From Oligoflexia bacterium (GTDB lineage: Bacteria > Bdellovibrionota > UBA1018), in NCBI GenBank assembly GCA_903935335.1, contig CAIZRG010000049.1, forward strand, positions 1 to 51,758: a stretch of 51,758 nt of DNA, written 5' to 3'. Shown in pieces: positions 8,122 through 17,460 of this stretch. The notes under the pieces were generated by a model. The model was not told the origin of the DNA and did no database searches. It was given only the letters and a program-made list of their open reading frames with translations. Position 1 is the first letter of the stretch. Each line of letters starts with the position of its first letter. The translations under genes were made by a program, and so were the position numbers.

Positions 8122-8517
8122 TCATGCCCCGTCTGTAATTGAATCGTTTAGTTCAATAATCCCCGATAGCGCTAAATTTCTCAGAATAATATCCAAAAGC
8201 ATCGGTGTATTTTTATACAAATTTTTTAAATCTTTCAAGGCAGCACCAGAAGAACTTCCGTAGTTTTTTGAGCACAAGGCCGGCCTAAAAAGCTCAATGA
8301 CTAAATCTGAGAGTTTGTCATCAGGAAGCTTTCTACCTTTGACACTAGCATAGCCCAGGACCTGGTTGTCTCGAGCCAATACTTTGGAAAACAAAAGTAA
8401 GTAAATAGATTCTTCCGCTAGGATCTCGTCTGGAAAAGCTAACCCCTGTTGGTTAAATTCCGAGCCGAGATTCTTCAGCTGATAGACTCCTATCTCAGTG
8501 ACAGCAAGGTCTATCAT
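8122..8517 (-). CDS. Unknown 131-residue protein
   Basis: A soluble helical-looking protein (starts MIDLAVTEIGVYQL, ends SITDGA) with no signal peptide, membrane segment or recognised motif. Its ATG lies very near the start of the frameshifted plus-strand gene, so the two share a short divergent promoter region. Composition matches the surrounding genes. No family recognised. Confidence 0.5.
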   Translation of the reverse strand: MIDLAVTEIGVYQLKNLGSEFNQQGLAFPDEILAEESIYLLLFSKVLARDNQVLGYASVKGRKLPDDKLSDLVIELFRPALCSKNYGSSSGAALKDLKNLYKNTPMLLDIILRNLALSGIIELNDSITDGA

Positions 8518-8552
8518 GTTTGGATCACAAGATCGTAAACCCTAATGCTCTA

Positions 8553-8983
8553 GTGATAAAAAATTTTAAAGAATTCAAATGCAATAATAACGCAACATGT
8601 AACAATCTCCTGATAGAGTTGAAGAATTAATAGGTACAGGGTATCGTGGTAGTGAGGCAGTATTTGTAAAATTTATTACCCAATTAAATAAAAAGATAGA
8701 GAAGTGCTCATCCTGCCCATCTTTAAAAAAAGATATCTTTGGGAAATTTGCTGGAGCTCATTTTAATTCTGACTCAAAGAAAAACAAACTCGTTTTTTCT
8801 ATTTTCATCACCCATTTTTTTGACAAGTTTTGGCCCGAAAGTATTTCGGACAAAGACAAACCTCTTGTTTGTAACCATTTCACCGCCTTAACACAGGCTC
8901 TAGAAGTGTTTCTTGTGACTTTTCAGACAGGCTCTTTGTCCTCAAAGAACATAGATATCTATAATACTAAAGATCTAGAATAA
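8553..8983 (+). pseudogene. Frameshifted gene for an unknown protein
   Basis: Two overlapping open stretches with coding-like composition join in different frames. The first runs from a GTG at 8553 (VIKNFKEFKCNN..., also open from a TTG at 8520) to a stop near 8628. The second is open from 8603 to 8983 (...VEELIGTGYRGSEAVFVKF to KDLE) with no ATG, GTG or TTG near its beginning; an ATG at 8597 is followed directly by a stop. A single-base deletion near 8615-8630 would explain both. The second part has several Cys (EKCSSCPSL). Its 3' end overlaps the 3' end of the RNase J gene by 17 bp. Either a decayed gene, a programmed -1 shift or a sequencing error. Confidence 0.55.
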
Positions 8984-10631
8984 TCGGTAAAACAATAGGC
9001 TTTTTGCCTATGTTTTGATTAAAAAATCGACGAAGCTCTACCCGAATCGTTTCTTGAAGGTCCATTTCAGGCCCCCGACTCCCTAAAGCTCGATCATAAT
9101 CAGAAACAATTTTCTTCACTAACTTCTTAGCTTCTTCAAGCAGCCATCCTTCACGCTCTTCATGAGCTAACCCTTTTGAAATAATTTCAGGACCAGAAAT
9201 AACACGTCGGCTCTCTGCATTTCGCACGAGAAGAGAAAAAACGACACCTTTCTCGCCCATCTGACGGCGCTCCCGCAAAACAAGCTTTGAAATATCATTT
9301 CCTTCTCTACCTTCAACTAAAACCCTGATTTCCTCTCTATGTTCTGCAATACGACATGTTTCAGAAGTTAACTCGATTACATCTCCATTCACAGCAATGA
9401 AAGTGTTCTGATCTAAAACCCCTGTTTGTTTTGCCAAACTGGCATGATGGACCAAGTGCCGATATTCTCCATGAATCGGAATAAAAAATTTAGGTTTCAC
9501 TAACTCAAGCATCTGCCGTAACTCAGGTTGGGTTGCATGACCTGAAACATGGATATCGTGAACAGCTTCATAGAGCACTTCAGCTCCCTGCTTAAACAAA
9601 TGATTAATCATACGTCCAATGGCTTTTTCATTTCCAGGAATAAACTTTGAACTCATTAAGACTAAATCGCCTGGCTGAAGCTGAACTTGCCCATGTTCTC
9701 CCATTGCAATTCGAATCAAAGCTGAACGATGTTCTCCCTGACTGCCAGTCGATAAAATAATGACTTGATCCCTAGGATAATGATCAATTTCTTCTAAACG
9801 AATCACTCTTGATTCAGCTCCCTGTAAATACCCAGCCTCAAGACCTAATTTTACATTTTGCTCCATACTACGCCCTGCAAGAGCAATTTTTTTATTTAAT
9901 TTCTTAGCTAAATCAAAAACTTGCCCCATCCGACTCACATTAGACGCAAACATTGAAACAATCGTTAGACCCTGAGCCGCAGCAAAGAGTTGTTCAAATT
10001 TTTGATAAATAACACTCTCGCTCATACTGTGTTCATGCCGTTCAACATTGGTTGAGTCTGAAAGAAGAAGTAAAACCCCTTCCTCACCAGCCCGAGCAAA
10101 CGAATTTAAATCAATCATTTGTCCAAAAAAAGGAGTTGGATCGATTTTAAAATCTCCAGTATGAATTACTTTTCCAACAGGAGTATCAATGATCAAAGCA
10201 GCAGAGTCGATAATACTGTGATTCACAGATACTGTAGAAATTTTAAAATTTTTAAATGAAAACTGATCCCCCATTCTAAAAACTCTCAAATCGACTCGAT
10301 CTTCAAGTCCATGCTCTTTGAGTCGTTCCCGAATCAAAAGAGAAGTGAACGAAGAAGCATAAACAGGAGCATGAATCCCTGCTTTGATAGCAAAGGGTAA
10401 AGCACCAATGTGGTCTTCATGCCCATGAGTCATAATGAATGCTTTAATTTTATCTTTCTTTTCCCTTAAATACGAAAAATCTGGAATAACAAACTCTACC
10501 CCCAAATAATCTAAATCTGAAAAGATAAGCCCACAGTCCACGACGAGGATTTCGTCATTGAACTCCAGGATCATACAATTCATTCCAATCTCTCCAAGAC
10601 CCCCTAAGGGGATCACCCTTAAAACGCTCAT
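8967..10631 (-). CDS. rnj: Ribonuclease J
   Basis: A metallo-beta-lactamase/beta-CASP ribonuclease with endo- and 5'-3' exonuclease activity in mRNA decay and rRNA maturation. 554 residues, the normal size. Seen: GGLGEIGMNC at the N-terminus, zinc motif HGHEDH (69-74), HTGDFKID, LLSDSTNVE, the beta-CASP motif VSGHATQPEL, and FIPIHGEYRHL. The C-terminal domain (about 450-554) is present. It starts 15 bp after udk on the same strand. Its presence fits a lineage using RNase J rather than relying only on RNase E. Confidence 0.96.
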   Translation of the reverse strand: MSVLRVIPLGGLGEIGMNCMILEFNDEILVVDCGLIFSDLDYLGVEFVIPDFSYLREKKDKIKAFIMTHGHEDHIGALPFAIKAGIHAPVYASSFTSLLIRERLKEHGLEDRVDLRVFRMGDQFSFKNFKISTVSVNHSIIDSAALIIDTPVGKVIHTGDFKIDPTPFFGQMIDLNSFARAGEEGVLLLLSDSTNVERHEHSMSESVIYQKFEQLFAAAQGLTIVSMFASNVSRMGQVFDLAKKLNKKIALAGRSMEQNVKLGLEAGYLQGAESRVIRLEEIDHYPRDQVIILSTGSQGEHRSALIRIAMGEHGQVQLQPGDLVLMSSKFIPGNEKAIGRMINHLFKQGAEVLYEAVHDIHVSGHATQPELRQMLELVKPKFFIPIHGEYRHLVHHASLAKQTGVLDQNTFIAVNGDVIELTSETCRIAEHREEIRVLVEGREGNDISKLVLRERRQMGEKGVVFSLLVRNAESRRVISGPEIISKGLAHEEREGWLLEEAKKLVKKIVSDYDRALGSRGPEMDLQETIRVELRRFFNQNIGKKPIVLPIILDL

Positions 10632-10646
10632 TAGGATGAACTCCTT

Positions 10647-11267
10647 CTACCTCATCGCCCGAGTTGTTTCATTCACACGAGCAGCAACAACTTCTCCAGC
10701 AACATCCGTCTCTTCCCCTACAATGAGATCAGCATACTGTTGAGTCGGCTCTAAAAACTCCCGATGCATCGGACGAACTGTGTCATAATACTGTCGAATA
10801 ATATTATCCAAGCTTCTCCCTCTTTCTCGAACATCACGGTGAAGCCTTCGGATAAAACGAATATCTGCCTCAATATTCAAGTAGATTTTTAGCCCAAATA
10901 AGCTGCGCACTTCAGCATCCCAGAGTGCAAAAATTCCTTCAAACAAGATTGTCTTGCAAGGACCAATACGTTCTGTTCGAGAAGTTCGGCAGCTCAATTG
11001 AAAATCATACACAGGCACTAAGATTTGCTCTCCCCGCTTCAATCGAGCAAGATGATCTCTGAGTAAAACCCAGTCAAATGCATCTGGATGATCAAAATTA
11101 GGCTCTCCATGAACCCTCAAATCAAAAGGGGGAGAAGGCAAATAATAAGAATCCTGGTGCAACAATGCCACTTGAGATGCATTTTCGTGAGATACTTTTG
11201 ATAGAACTTTCCTAGAAAAAGTTGTCTTACCAGAACCTGAACCCCCTGCAATTCCAACCAAAAACAT
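10647..11267 (-). CDS. udk: Uridine kinase
   Basis: It phosphorylates uridine and cytidine in pyrimidine salvage. 206 residues. P-loop GGSGSGKTTF at 8-17, then the nucleoside-binding region QDSYY, NFDHPDAFDW, and PVYDF (usual PxYDF), and RRLHRDVRERGRS, all diagnostic. It lies 5 bp after the lytic transglycosylase gene and 15 bp before rnj, so the three are probably one transcript. Confidence 0.94.
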   Translation of the reverse strand: MFLVGIAGGSGSGKTTFSRKVLSKVSHENASQVALLHQDSYYLPSPPFDLRVHGEPNFDHPDAFDWVLLRDHLARLKRGEQILVPVYDFQLSCRTSRTERIGPCKTILFEGIFALWDAEVRSLFGLKIYLNIEADIRFIRRLHRDVRERGRSLDNIIRQYYDTVRPMHREFLEPTQQYADLIVGEETDVAGEVVAARVNETTRAMR

Positions 11268-11272
11268 GAAGA

Positions 11273-12562
11273 TTACCTCAACTGACGTGCATGAGAACTT
11301 TTTTTAACCTGATCCTCATCTAATCCCTTTCTCCTACCATACTTTCTAACAGGTTGCGCTTTCTGGTTCAAAGAAGCAGGGATTTGAGCATAGGAATCCA
11401 AAAAATACTGTAAAGTCTGCTCCTTAGATAAATTGGGTAGAACAGGAATTTTCAGCCAATAGCCCATCGGGATTCGGAGCTGTCCAGATAGAACAGCCTC
11501 AGTCAAACTCGGATTCAATCCGATGGTCGTATGAGAATCAAACTTCATAAAATGCAATAATTTCTTAAAATGAATAGCATCAGGAACACGAACTTCAACA
11601 AAATCAATCAGTTTTTCTTTTTCTATATTACCAAAGTATTTTTCAGCATTTTTCTCTACCTCAATAGCGGCTAAAAGCTCGGCAAAGAAATTACTACTTG
11701 CAAAACCAAATGAACGATTCCGAGATTCCAAGATAAGATCTTCTAATTTCTCAGAACCAACACGCCGAACCCCTCTCATCATAGATTTTCGACCATGATT
11801 GTAAGCAGTCACAGCCAAGGGCCAGCTTTTCAAAGAAGCATAATTCATGGCTAAAAGTTTTGCTGCTGCTTCAGTCGAACGAATAGGATCATCTCTCTCG
11901 TCAACAGCATCATTCATTTTAAGAAATAGCTGAGCTGTAGATCGCATAAATTGCCAAACTCCGCTTGCACCGACTTTTGAACGAGCTTTTACATTAAAAC
12001 TACTTTCAACAAAAGGAAGGCGGGTGAGCTCTCTGGGTATTCCTGCTTGCTTAAAAATGAACTCCATCTGAGGTAAATACTGTTCAGACTGACGTAATCC
12101 ATCTAAAAACTGTTCCTTCATCCCAATTTGAAGGCGAAGTCTCTTACGACGGGCTGCGTTTAAAAACTTATTGGGTTCATTCACATCTTTGAAAAGATCA
12201 AAGATCTTTTTTTCTTCTGAATTCAATTGGCTTGGAAAATTCTGCTTCCGATGCAAAGAAAGAAGAACCAATTTCCATTTCTTTTTTCTCTTTTGAATCG
12301 ATCCACCTTCTTTAAGAAGATCTCTCAAATCCACAGTTTCATAAATATAATCTATATATTTTGAATCATGAATCAGCCCTTGGTGAACAGAATATCGGCT
12401 GTAAATACTCACCCAAAAATCGACCTGCTTCTTTAGTTTTTCACTCGATGTAAAAGAAAATACAGCCCCCTCCAAAAAAGGAGAAGAATCGACATGACCC
12501 ATAGAAAAAGCAGTAGGAAGAAGAAGACTGATCGAACAAAGAAGAATCAAGATTCGTTTCAT
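11273..12562 (-). CDS. Exported lytic transglycosylase (MltD-like SLT domain)
   Basis: It cleaves peptidoglycan glycan strands in the periplasm. 429 residues with a signal peptide (ILLCSISLLLPTAFS). The SLT domain runs from about 165 to 290: catalytic E186 in PFVESSFN, GASGVWQFMRSTA (198-210), and AVTAYNHG. The N-terminal 140 residues are a charged helical region; the C-terminus (about 340-429) has no LysM repeat, unlike classical MltD, although the YWLKIP region may replace it. First gene of an operon with udk and rnj. Divergent from rsmE. Confidence 0.9.
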   Translation of the reverse strand: MKRILILLCSISLLLPTAFSMGHVDSSPFLEGAVFSFTSSEKLKKQVDFWVSIYSRYSVHQGLIHDSKYIDYIYETVDLRDLLKEGGSIQKRKKKWKLVLLSLHRKQNFPSQLNSEEKKIFDLFKDVNEPNKFLNAARRKRLRLQIGMKEQFLDGLRQSEQYLPQMEFIFKQAGIPRELTRLPFVESSFNVKARSKVGASGVWQFMRSTAQLFLKMNDAVDERDDPIRSTEAAAKLLAMNYASLKSWPLAVTAYNHGRKSMMRGVRRVGSEKLEDLILESRNRSFGFASSNFFAELLAAIEVEKNAEKYFGNIEKEKLIDFVEVRVPDAIHFKKLLHFMKFDSHTTIGLNPSLTEAVLSGQLRIPMGYWLKIPVLPNLSKEQTLQYFLDSYAQIPASLNQKAQPVRKYGRRKGLDEDQVKKSSHARQLR

Positions 12563-12598
12563 AGAGACTCTGGCTATCTGTATGATAAGAGTTTTTTC

Positions 12599-13402
12599 AT
12601 GAAAAAGCGACTTCTTTGCCCTCAGTTACCAACGCCTGGTAACTCTATTACACTTTCAAGCCAGGAGGCCCACCACGCCATTGGAGTCTATCGTCTCAGG
12701 GATGGAGACATTGTAGAAGCCATAGACGGACAAGGAAACCGTGCCTATGTCTTGCTCAGAACCCATCATGGGTCTCCTAAAATTGAGTCCATCAAACCCG
12801 ACTCCCATCGCATCATACAACCTTTCGCAGCTGAAAAACCTTGTCCTGTTGTTCTTGAAATAGCGATTTTGAAAGGAGAAGCCATGGAATGGGTAGTAGA
12901 AAAATCAGTTGAACTTGGAATCGATAAACTCGTTCCAGTGATCACAGATCACACAGTAGTCCAAATCAAAACCAAAGGCCCAGACTACTTCCAAAATCGA
13001 TGGCAAAAAATTGCAGATCAAGCCCTAAAGCAATGTGGACGAGCCCATCAAATGGGGATCAGCTCCCCCACCCCTCTGAACACTCTCTTAGCAACCCCTT
13101 TACCTAATCATGTTCCAGTCAGACTTTGGTGTGATGAAAAACAAGAAGATCCGTCAAGTAATCTACTCCATTGGATTGATCTTCATAGTTCAGCTCTTTT
13201 ATCTGAAATGACCATTCTGATTGGCCCAGAAGGTGGATGGAGCTCACAAGAAAGGGCTCTTTTACTTGAGACATCAAAATATCGGCCCATTCATAGAATT
13301 CAACTAGGCCCTTACATTCTCCGTTCTGAAACGGCTGCCCTCTTTTGCATCAGCATTCTGACTGCACAAGCTCGGTCGAAACATTTCTCTAAAACTCTTT
13401 AA
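12599..13402 (+). CDS. rsmE: 16S rRNA (uracil1498-N3)-methyltransferase
   Basis: A SPOUT-family methyltransferase modifying U1498 of 16S rRNA. The ATG at 12599 gives 267 residues beginning MKKRLLCPQL; the frame is open upstream to 12494 but that would overlap the divergent transglycosylase and add residues the family lacks. Seen: AHHAIGVYRLRDGD (PUA-like N-domain), EWVVEKSVELG, and the C-terminal knot motifs LIGPEGGWSSQE and LGPYILRSETAAL (usual LGxRILRxETA; here Tyr replaces Arg). Confidence 0.93.
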   Translation: MKKRLLCPQLPTPGNSITLSSQEAHHAIGVYRLRDGDIVEAIDGQGNRAYVLLRTHHGSPKIESIKPDSHRIIQPFAAEKPCPVVLEIAILKGEAMEWVVEKSVELGIDKLVPVITDHTVVQIKTKGPDYFQNRWQKIADQALKQCGRAHQMGISSPTPLNTLLATPLPNHVPVRLWCDEKQEDPSSNLLHWIDLHSSALLSEMTILIGPEGGWSSQERALLLETSKYRPIHRIQLGPYILRSETAALFCISILTAQARSKHFSKTL

Positions 13403-13618
13403 CGCGTCATACCTGGTAAAATCCTAAAATTTCCTCTATTTTTCATAGAGTTCTTAGGCAGTTCTAAGGTTTTATTGAAGCACTCCACAGTGGAGAAAGA
13501 AAAAACGACACATGACTAGCAAGAAGTGCATTCGTTCGCTTGACATCGCATCAGGCAGCTGGAAAGATTACACTCCATGTCACACCTCAGATCCAATTTC
13601 GGGGGGATATTTTAGATC
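13403..13618 (+). promoter_or_regulatory. rsmE terminator candidates and SNF2 helicase promoter
   Basis: Two weak hairpins follow rsmE: CTCTAT/ATAGAG (13434-13450, then TTCTT) and CTTAG/CTAAG followed by GTTTTATT. A short dyad CTCCAC-A-GTGGAG lies at 13483-13495. A consensus -35 TTGACA (13540-13545) is 17 bp before a poor -10, AAAGAT (13563-13568). GGGGGGA at about 13601-13607 can serve as the ribosome binding site of the helicase gene. Confidence 0.4.
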
Positions 13619-16600
13619 ATGAATTTTCAAACACATAAAATCTCTAAAGAGATTCACTTAGAAGGGGTCATTTTCAGTTTACCCTCTCTTACTCTACTCA
13701 ATGGAATGCCTACGCTTCCTCAGATTTTCAATACACCCCTATTGAGATCTCAAGAGCTTGATCCAAGCCAAGTGACATCTTTTTTAGCAAATTCTAATCT
13801 AGTGCCTTCAGAAATCCCAAATTGCTTATTCAACCCTCAAGAATCACATAGTCTCTCTTGCCATTCTTTATTTGAACTGCCAAAATTATTAAATTGTGTT
13901 CAGTATCAATTCTCAGATGGTCAAGTGATCAATGCTCAGGAAATTTTTTATCACCATTACTCTAAAATAATCAGACCCGAATTCCTAGCAACTCTAAGAA
14001 ACATCCGCGCAGACGTCCTAAAAAGTACTTGGCTCAAACTTCTCCCAGGATTAGATCTTCCGCTTTGGGGACATTTAAGACAGACTGAACTTGCCTTAAT
14101 ATCTGTTTTACTCAACGCATCTCTCTTTAAAATTTCTGAGCGCCCAGGTGCTCCACGCCATTTATGGCTTACCCACTCCCAAGATCGAACATCCCAACGA
14201 CTTGCAGCCACATTGGAAGCGATTCATATCAACCCTCAGTCTTTATCAGGATGGTCTCTAGTGCCCTGGGACTCAAAAGGAACTCCAGCCACTCATGAAA
14301 ATGGAATCGCAGTCCTAGAATTTACTGAAAAAACGATTCATAAAGATGGAATAATTTTTGAACAATTCGAAATCAGTAAAAATAAGCAAATACTTCATTT
14401 TCATTCTTATCAACGGCAAATGAATTTGACTCTCCATTCTGTCCATATTCATAATAGAAATGAGCCTGATTCTGGAACATTAATCGAAACACCCTCAAAA
14501 CCAAATTCTTTTCAAATCCGATTATTTGGAAATTCGACCATTGCATCTATTGCAGATAATCTTGATAAAAAACTTGAAGCTCATGGATTTCCTCCTTTAA
14601 CTCGATATCCTAGCCAAACCATCACTGTTCCTGAATTAAAATTCCAAATCTGGATTGAAAACCAGGGAGTAATAAAATTTTGTCGATTTTTTAAAACTGA
14701 GCAAGGATTCATTAAAGTTTGGAATTTACCACAGGACGCTTGTTCAATTATAAAAGGATTACAAGGGGGCCTGGGTGCTGTTATTCACAAGAAAAGCAAA
14801 CTTCTATTAGGAGAACGCAAAGGAGCACGTCGAGATCGTGATATGAAAATATTGAGGCATGCTGGATTTTTTGCATGTATGCTTCTAGAGACATTAAATT
14901 ACATCAATAACATAAAAGAACTCAATCAGATCAATTCTCAATTTCCACAGTTTTTTCAAACTCTACTTAATCGTCTTGGGAATTTAGCCTACGAAATTGA
15001 GAAAAAATCAGGCCTCAGTGCTTTTTCTACAGCTCTACCATTGGACAGAATTTGCTCGCCTACCCTCATTGATCTCATGAAAAAATATATCTTAACCCTC
15101 TTAGAACTTAATCAATCAGGGACTGAAAAAATTTACGGCAATTTTGGAGAGATTAGAATTGAGAGAGGCTTTCACGCAGCTCTTTGTCTATTCCGAGTTC
15201 TTCTTTCGAGTGCAGCCAATAAAAGTAATGGCCTTTGTTTTCTAAAACCTCGTTTAAGTCATTTTAATTCTTTTTTTGATAAAATTTCTCAAAAGTCTCT
15301 TCCTACTGAATCTGACTTAGAAGAAAAACAAAATCAAGAATCCCAAATGGATGACCTTTTAGTCCAGTACAGCCAAGAGCTTCATTATAATGGCACTGCT
15401 CAGGACTATAATGTCACTCAGGGTTGGATCTCCATGGGTAAAATTTTACATGGACTCTATTCACTAGAGAACCTAGGCTTTAGCTTATTTTATGAGCAGC
15501 TACCCATCCATCAGATGGACCCTCTAGATTTCAAGCCTGAATTTATTTTGACTGAACCCGATGAATCTAAAACTCATCCAGAAACTGCAATTGACTGGTT
15601 TGAACTTCACCCTAAACTTTTCTTTCAAGGGAAGGAAATCCATCCCAACGTACTCGGAAAACTTTCTAAAGAAGGCATACTGGAATTCCAAGGTAAAATT
15701 TTCTTAATTCATAATAAAAATCTTCCCACAGTTAAAAAACTTGAAGAATTTTGGTCAAAAATTCATGGAGGTCGATTTAATACAGACCCCAAGAAAAAAA
15801 CTACTGAAAAAATATTACGGCTTCCCAGAAACCAAACACTAGAAATTCTTGCTCTGCGTGCTTCTGGAATTTCAGTGAAGGGTGGAGCTCGATGGCAAAA
15901 AATTTGTGCATTTTATGATTCACTTGATCAGAAAAGAGCTCCAATCATTTTACCTAAGAGCATCAAGGCTCACTTAAAACCTTACCAAGCTATGGGAGTA
16001 CAATGGCTTCTTGATCTTTATAGCCTGGGCTTAGGTGGGATTTTAGCTGACGACATGGGACTTGGGAAAACTGTGCAAACTCTTTCATTTCTTGAAATAC
16101 TTCGCAGCCAAGAAGAAATGAACCATACCTTAATTATTGTCCCCACATCCTTAACTTTCAATTGGCAAAGTGAATCTGCAAAATTCACTCCAGATCTCCC
16201 TATTCAAATTTTTCAAAGTAAATCCAAGGATCAAACAATTCATTTTTTAAATAAAAATAACCAAGCTGCACTTATTTGCACCTATGGACTATTTACTGAA
16301 CATATCGATTTTTTTACAAAAACCAATTGGAATATACTGATCTTTGATGAAGCTCAAAATTTAAAAAATCTTACAGCAAAACGCACAGCAGCATCAAGAC
16401 ATGTATCTGCAAAATTTAAAATTTGTCTGACTGGGACTCCCATGGAAAATCATTTAGGGGAATTCTACTCCCTTTTAGATCTTGCAGTCCCTGGAAGTCT
16501 CGGTGATTTAACAACATTTAGATCAAAATTTATTTCCCCAGATTCTCTCAACCCAGAAGATATCAAGCATTTAAAACTCAAAGTCAAGCCTTTAGTGTTG

Positions 16601-17380
16601 CGTAGAACTAAGTCTGAAATTCTGACAGAACTCCCTCCTAAGCTTGAAACCACAGTGAAGCTTCCCTTCGAAAAAAAGCAAGAAAAGATTTATCGTGACA
16701 TTGCTCTTTCTTGGAATGATAAAGTCAAAAACTCCATCTTAAATCATGGAGAAGCCAAGAGCCAACTACTCATGTTGACAGCTCTTCTTAGACTGAGACA
16801 AACCTGTTCTGACCCAGGATCGATTCCCCATGTCAAGTATCTAGAAGAACCACCAAAAATCACAGTTCTCATGGAAGCCCTACAGGAGATTACTGAAAGC
16901 GGAGAAAGTGCCTTAGTTTTTACTCAATTCCTTCACACGTTCACCCGTATTAAAAAACAGCTCATCAGTTCACATATTCAGTCATTTTCTCTGCACGGAG
17001 GAACATCAAGAACTGAAAGAGAACGGACTCTTCAAGCCTTTCAACAAGAACCTAAAGGATCTGTCCTACTCATGACCTTAAAAACAGGAGGTGTGGGACT
17101 CAATTTAGTTAAAGCAAGCTATGTATTTCATATCGAACCCTGGTGGAATCCTGCTGTAGAAAATCAAGCCTCAGATCGAGCTCATAGAATAGGGCAAGTC
17201 AAGCCCGTTCAAGTCTATAGGTACTTAATGAAAGAATCTGTTGAAGAGAAAATTGAAATCTTAAAAAATAGAAAGTCTTCAAAATTTAATTCTCTATTTT
17301 CTTCATCTGAATCCCCATTAGAACTATCCACTGAAGATAACTTTCTCAGTCGTTCGGATTTTGAATACCTTATTTTCTAG
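13619..17380 (+). CDS. SNF2-family DEAD/DEAH helicase-like ATPase
   Basis: 1253 residues. The C-terminal 480 carry the SNF2 motor: YQAMGVQWL, Walker A DDMGLGKT (about 812-819), TSLTFNW, Walker B DEAQ (about 909), LTGTPMEN, and in the second RecA lobe LHGGTSR, LMTLKTGGVGLNL, PWWNPAVENQASDRAHRIGQ. These proteins are double-stranded nucleic acid translocases that remodel protein-DNA or protein-RNA complexes. The N-terminal 780 residues are unusual: no SWIM zinc finger or known nuclease is visible, only a basic patch (RKGARRDRDMKI) and acidic segments. It stands alone, with a strong inverted repeat after its stop. Specific role unknown. Confidence 0.9.
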   Translation: MNFQTHKISKEIHLEGVIFSLPSLTLLNGMPTLPQIFNTPLLRSQELDPSQVTSFLANSNLVPSEIPNCLFNPQESHSLSCHSLFELPKLLNCVQYQFSDGQVINAQEIFYHHYSKIIRPEFLATLRNIRADVLKSTWLKLLPGLDLPLWGHLRQTELALISVLLNASLFKISERPGAPRHLWLTHSQDRTSQRLAATLEAIHINPQSLSGWSLVPWDSKGTPATHENGIAVLEFTEKTIHKDGIIFEQFEISKNKQILHFHSYQRQMNLTLHSVHIHNRNEPDSGTLIETPSKPNSFQIRLFGNSTIASIADNLDKKLEAHGFPPLTRYPSQTITVPELKFQIWIENQGVIKFCRFFKTEQGFIKVWNLPQDACSIIKGLQGGLGAVIHKKSKLLLGERKGARRDRDMKILRHAGFFACMLLETLNYINNIKELNQINSQFPQFFQTLLNRLGNLAYEIEKKSGLSAFSTALPLDRICSPTLIDLMKKYILTLLELNQSGTEKIYGNFGEIRIERGFHAALCLFRVLLSSAANKSNGLCFLKPRLSHFNSFFDKISQKSLPTESDLEEKQNQESQMDDLLVQYSQELHYNGTAQDYNVTQGWISMGKILHGLYSLENLGFSLFYEQLPIHQMDPLDFKPEFILTEPDESKTHPETAIDWFELHPKLFFQGKEIHPNVLGKLSKEGILEFQGKIFLIHNKNLPTVKKLEEFWSKIHGGRFNTDPKKKTTEKILRLPRNQTLEILALRASGISVKGGARWQKICAFYDSLDQKRAPIILPKSIKAHLKPYQAMGVQWLLDLYSLGLGGILADDMGLGKTVQTLSFLEILRSQEEMNHTLIIVPTSLTFNWQSESAKFTPDLPIQIFQSKSKDQTIHFLNKNNQAALICTYGLFTEHIDFFTKTNWNILIFDEAQNLKNLTAKRTAASRHVSAKFKICLTGTPMENHLGEFYSLLDLAVPGSLGDLTTFRSKFISPDSLNPEDIKHLKLKVKPLVLRRTKSEILTELPPKLETTVKLPFEKKQEKIYRDIALSWNDKVKNSILNHGEAKSQLLMLTALLRLRQTCSDPGSIPHVKYLEEPPKITVLMEALQEITESGESALVFTQFLHTFTRIKKQLISSHIQSFSLHGGTSRTERERTLQAFQQEPKGSVLLMTLKTGGVGLNLVKASYVFHIEPWWNPAVENQASDRAHRIGQVKPVQVYRYLMKESVEEKIEILKNRKSSKFNSLFSSSESPLELSTEDNFLSRSDFEYLIF

Positions 17381-17389
17381 ACTCAATAG

Positions 17390-17460
17390 AGTGCTCAAGA
17401 AAATTTCTCTTGGATCAAAATCTAGATTTTCAGGCCCCAAAAGAAATTTTCTTGAGCACT
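17390..17460. terminator. Long perfect inverted repeat between convergent genes
   Basis: The 19-base arm at 17390-17408 (AGTGCTCAAGAAAATTTCT) is the exact inverse of 17442-17460. The 33-nt loop contains a 14-bp palindrome AAAATCTAGATTTT (17417-17430). It fills the gap between the SNF2 gene and the hybrid kinase gene and overlaps the stop codon of the latter. A bidirectional terminator is likely, though no T-run follows. Confidence 0.6.

Noticed and set aside
12494..12598. Upstream extension of rsmE
   Set aside because: It overlaps the divergent transglycosylase gene, is highly basic and low-complexity, and is absent from the family.
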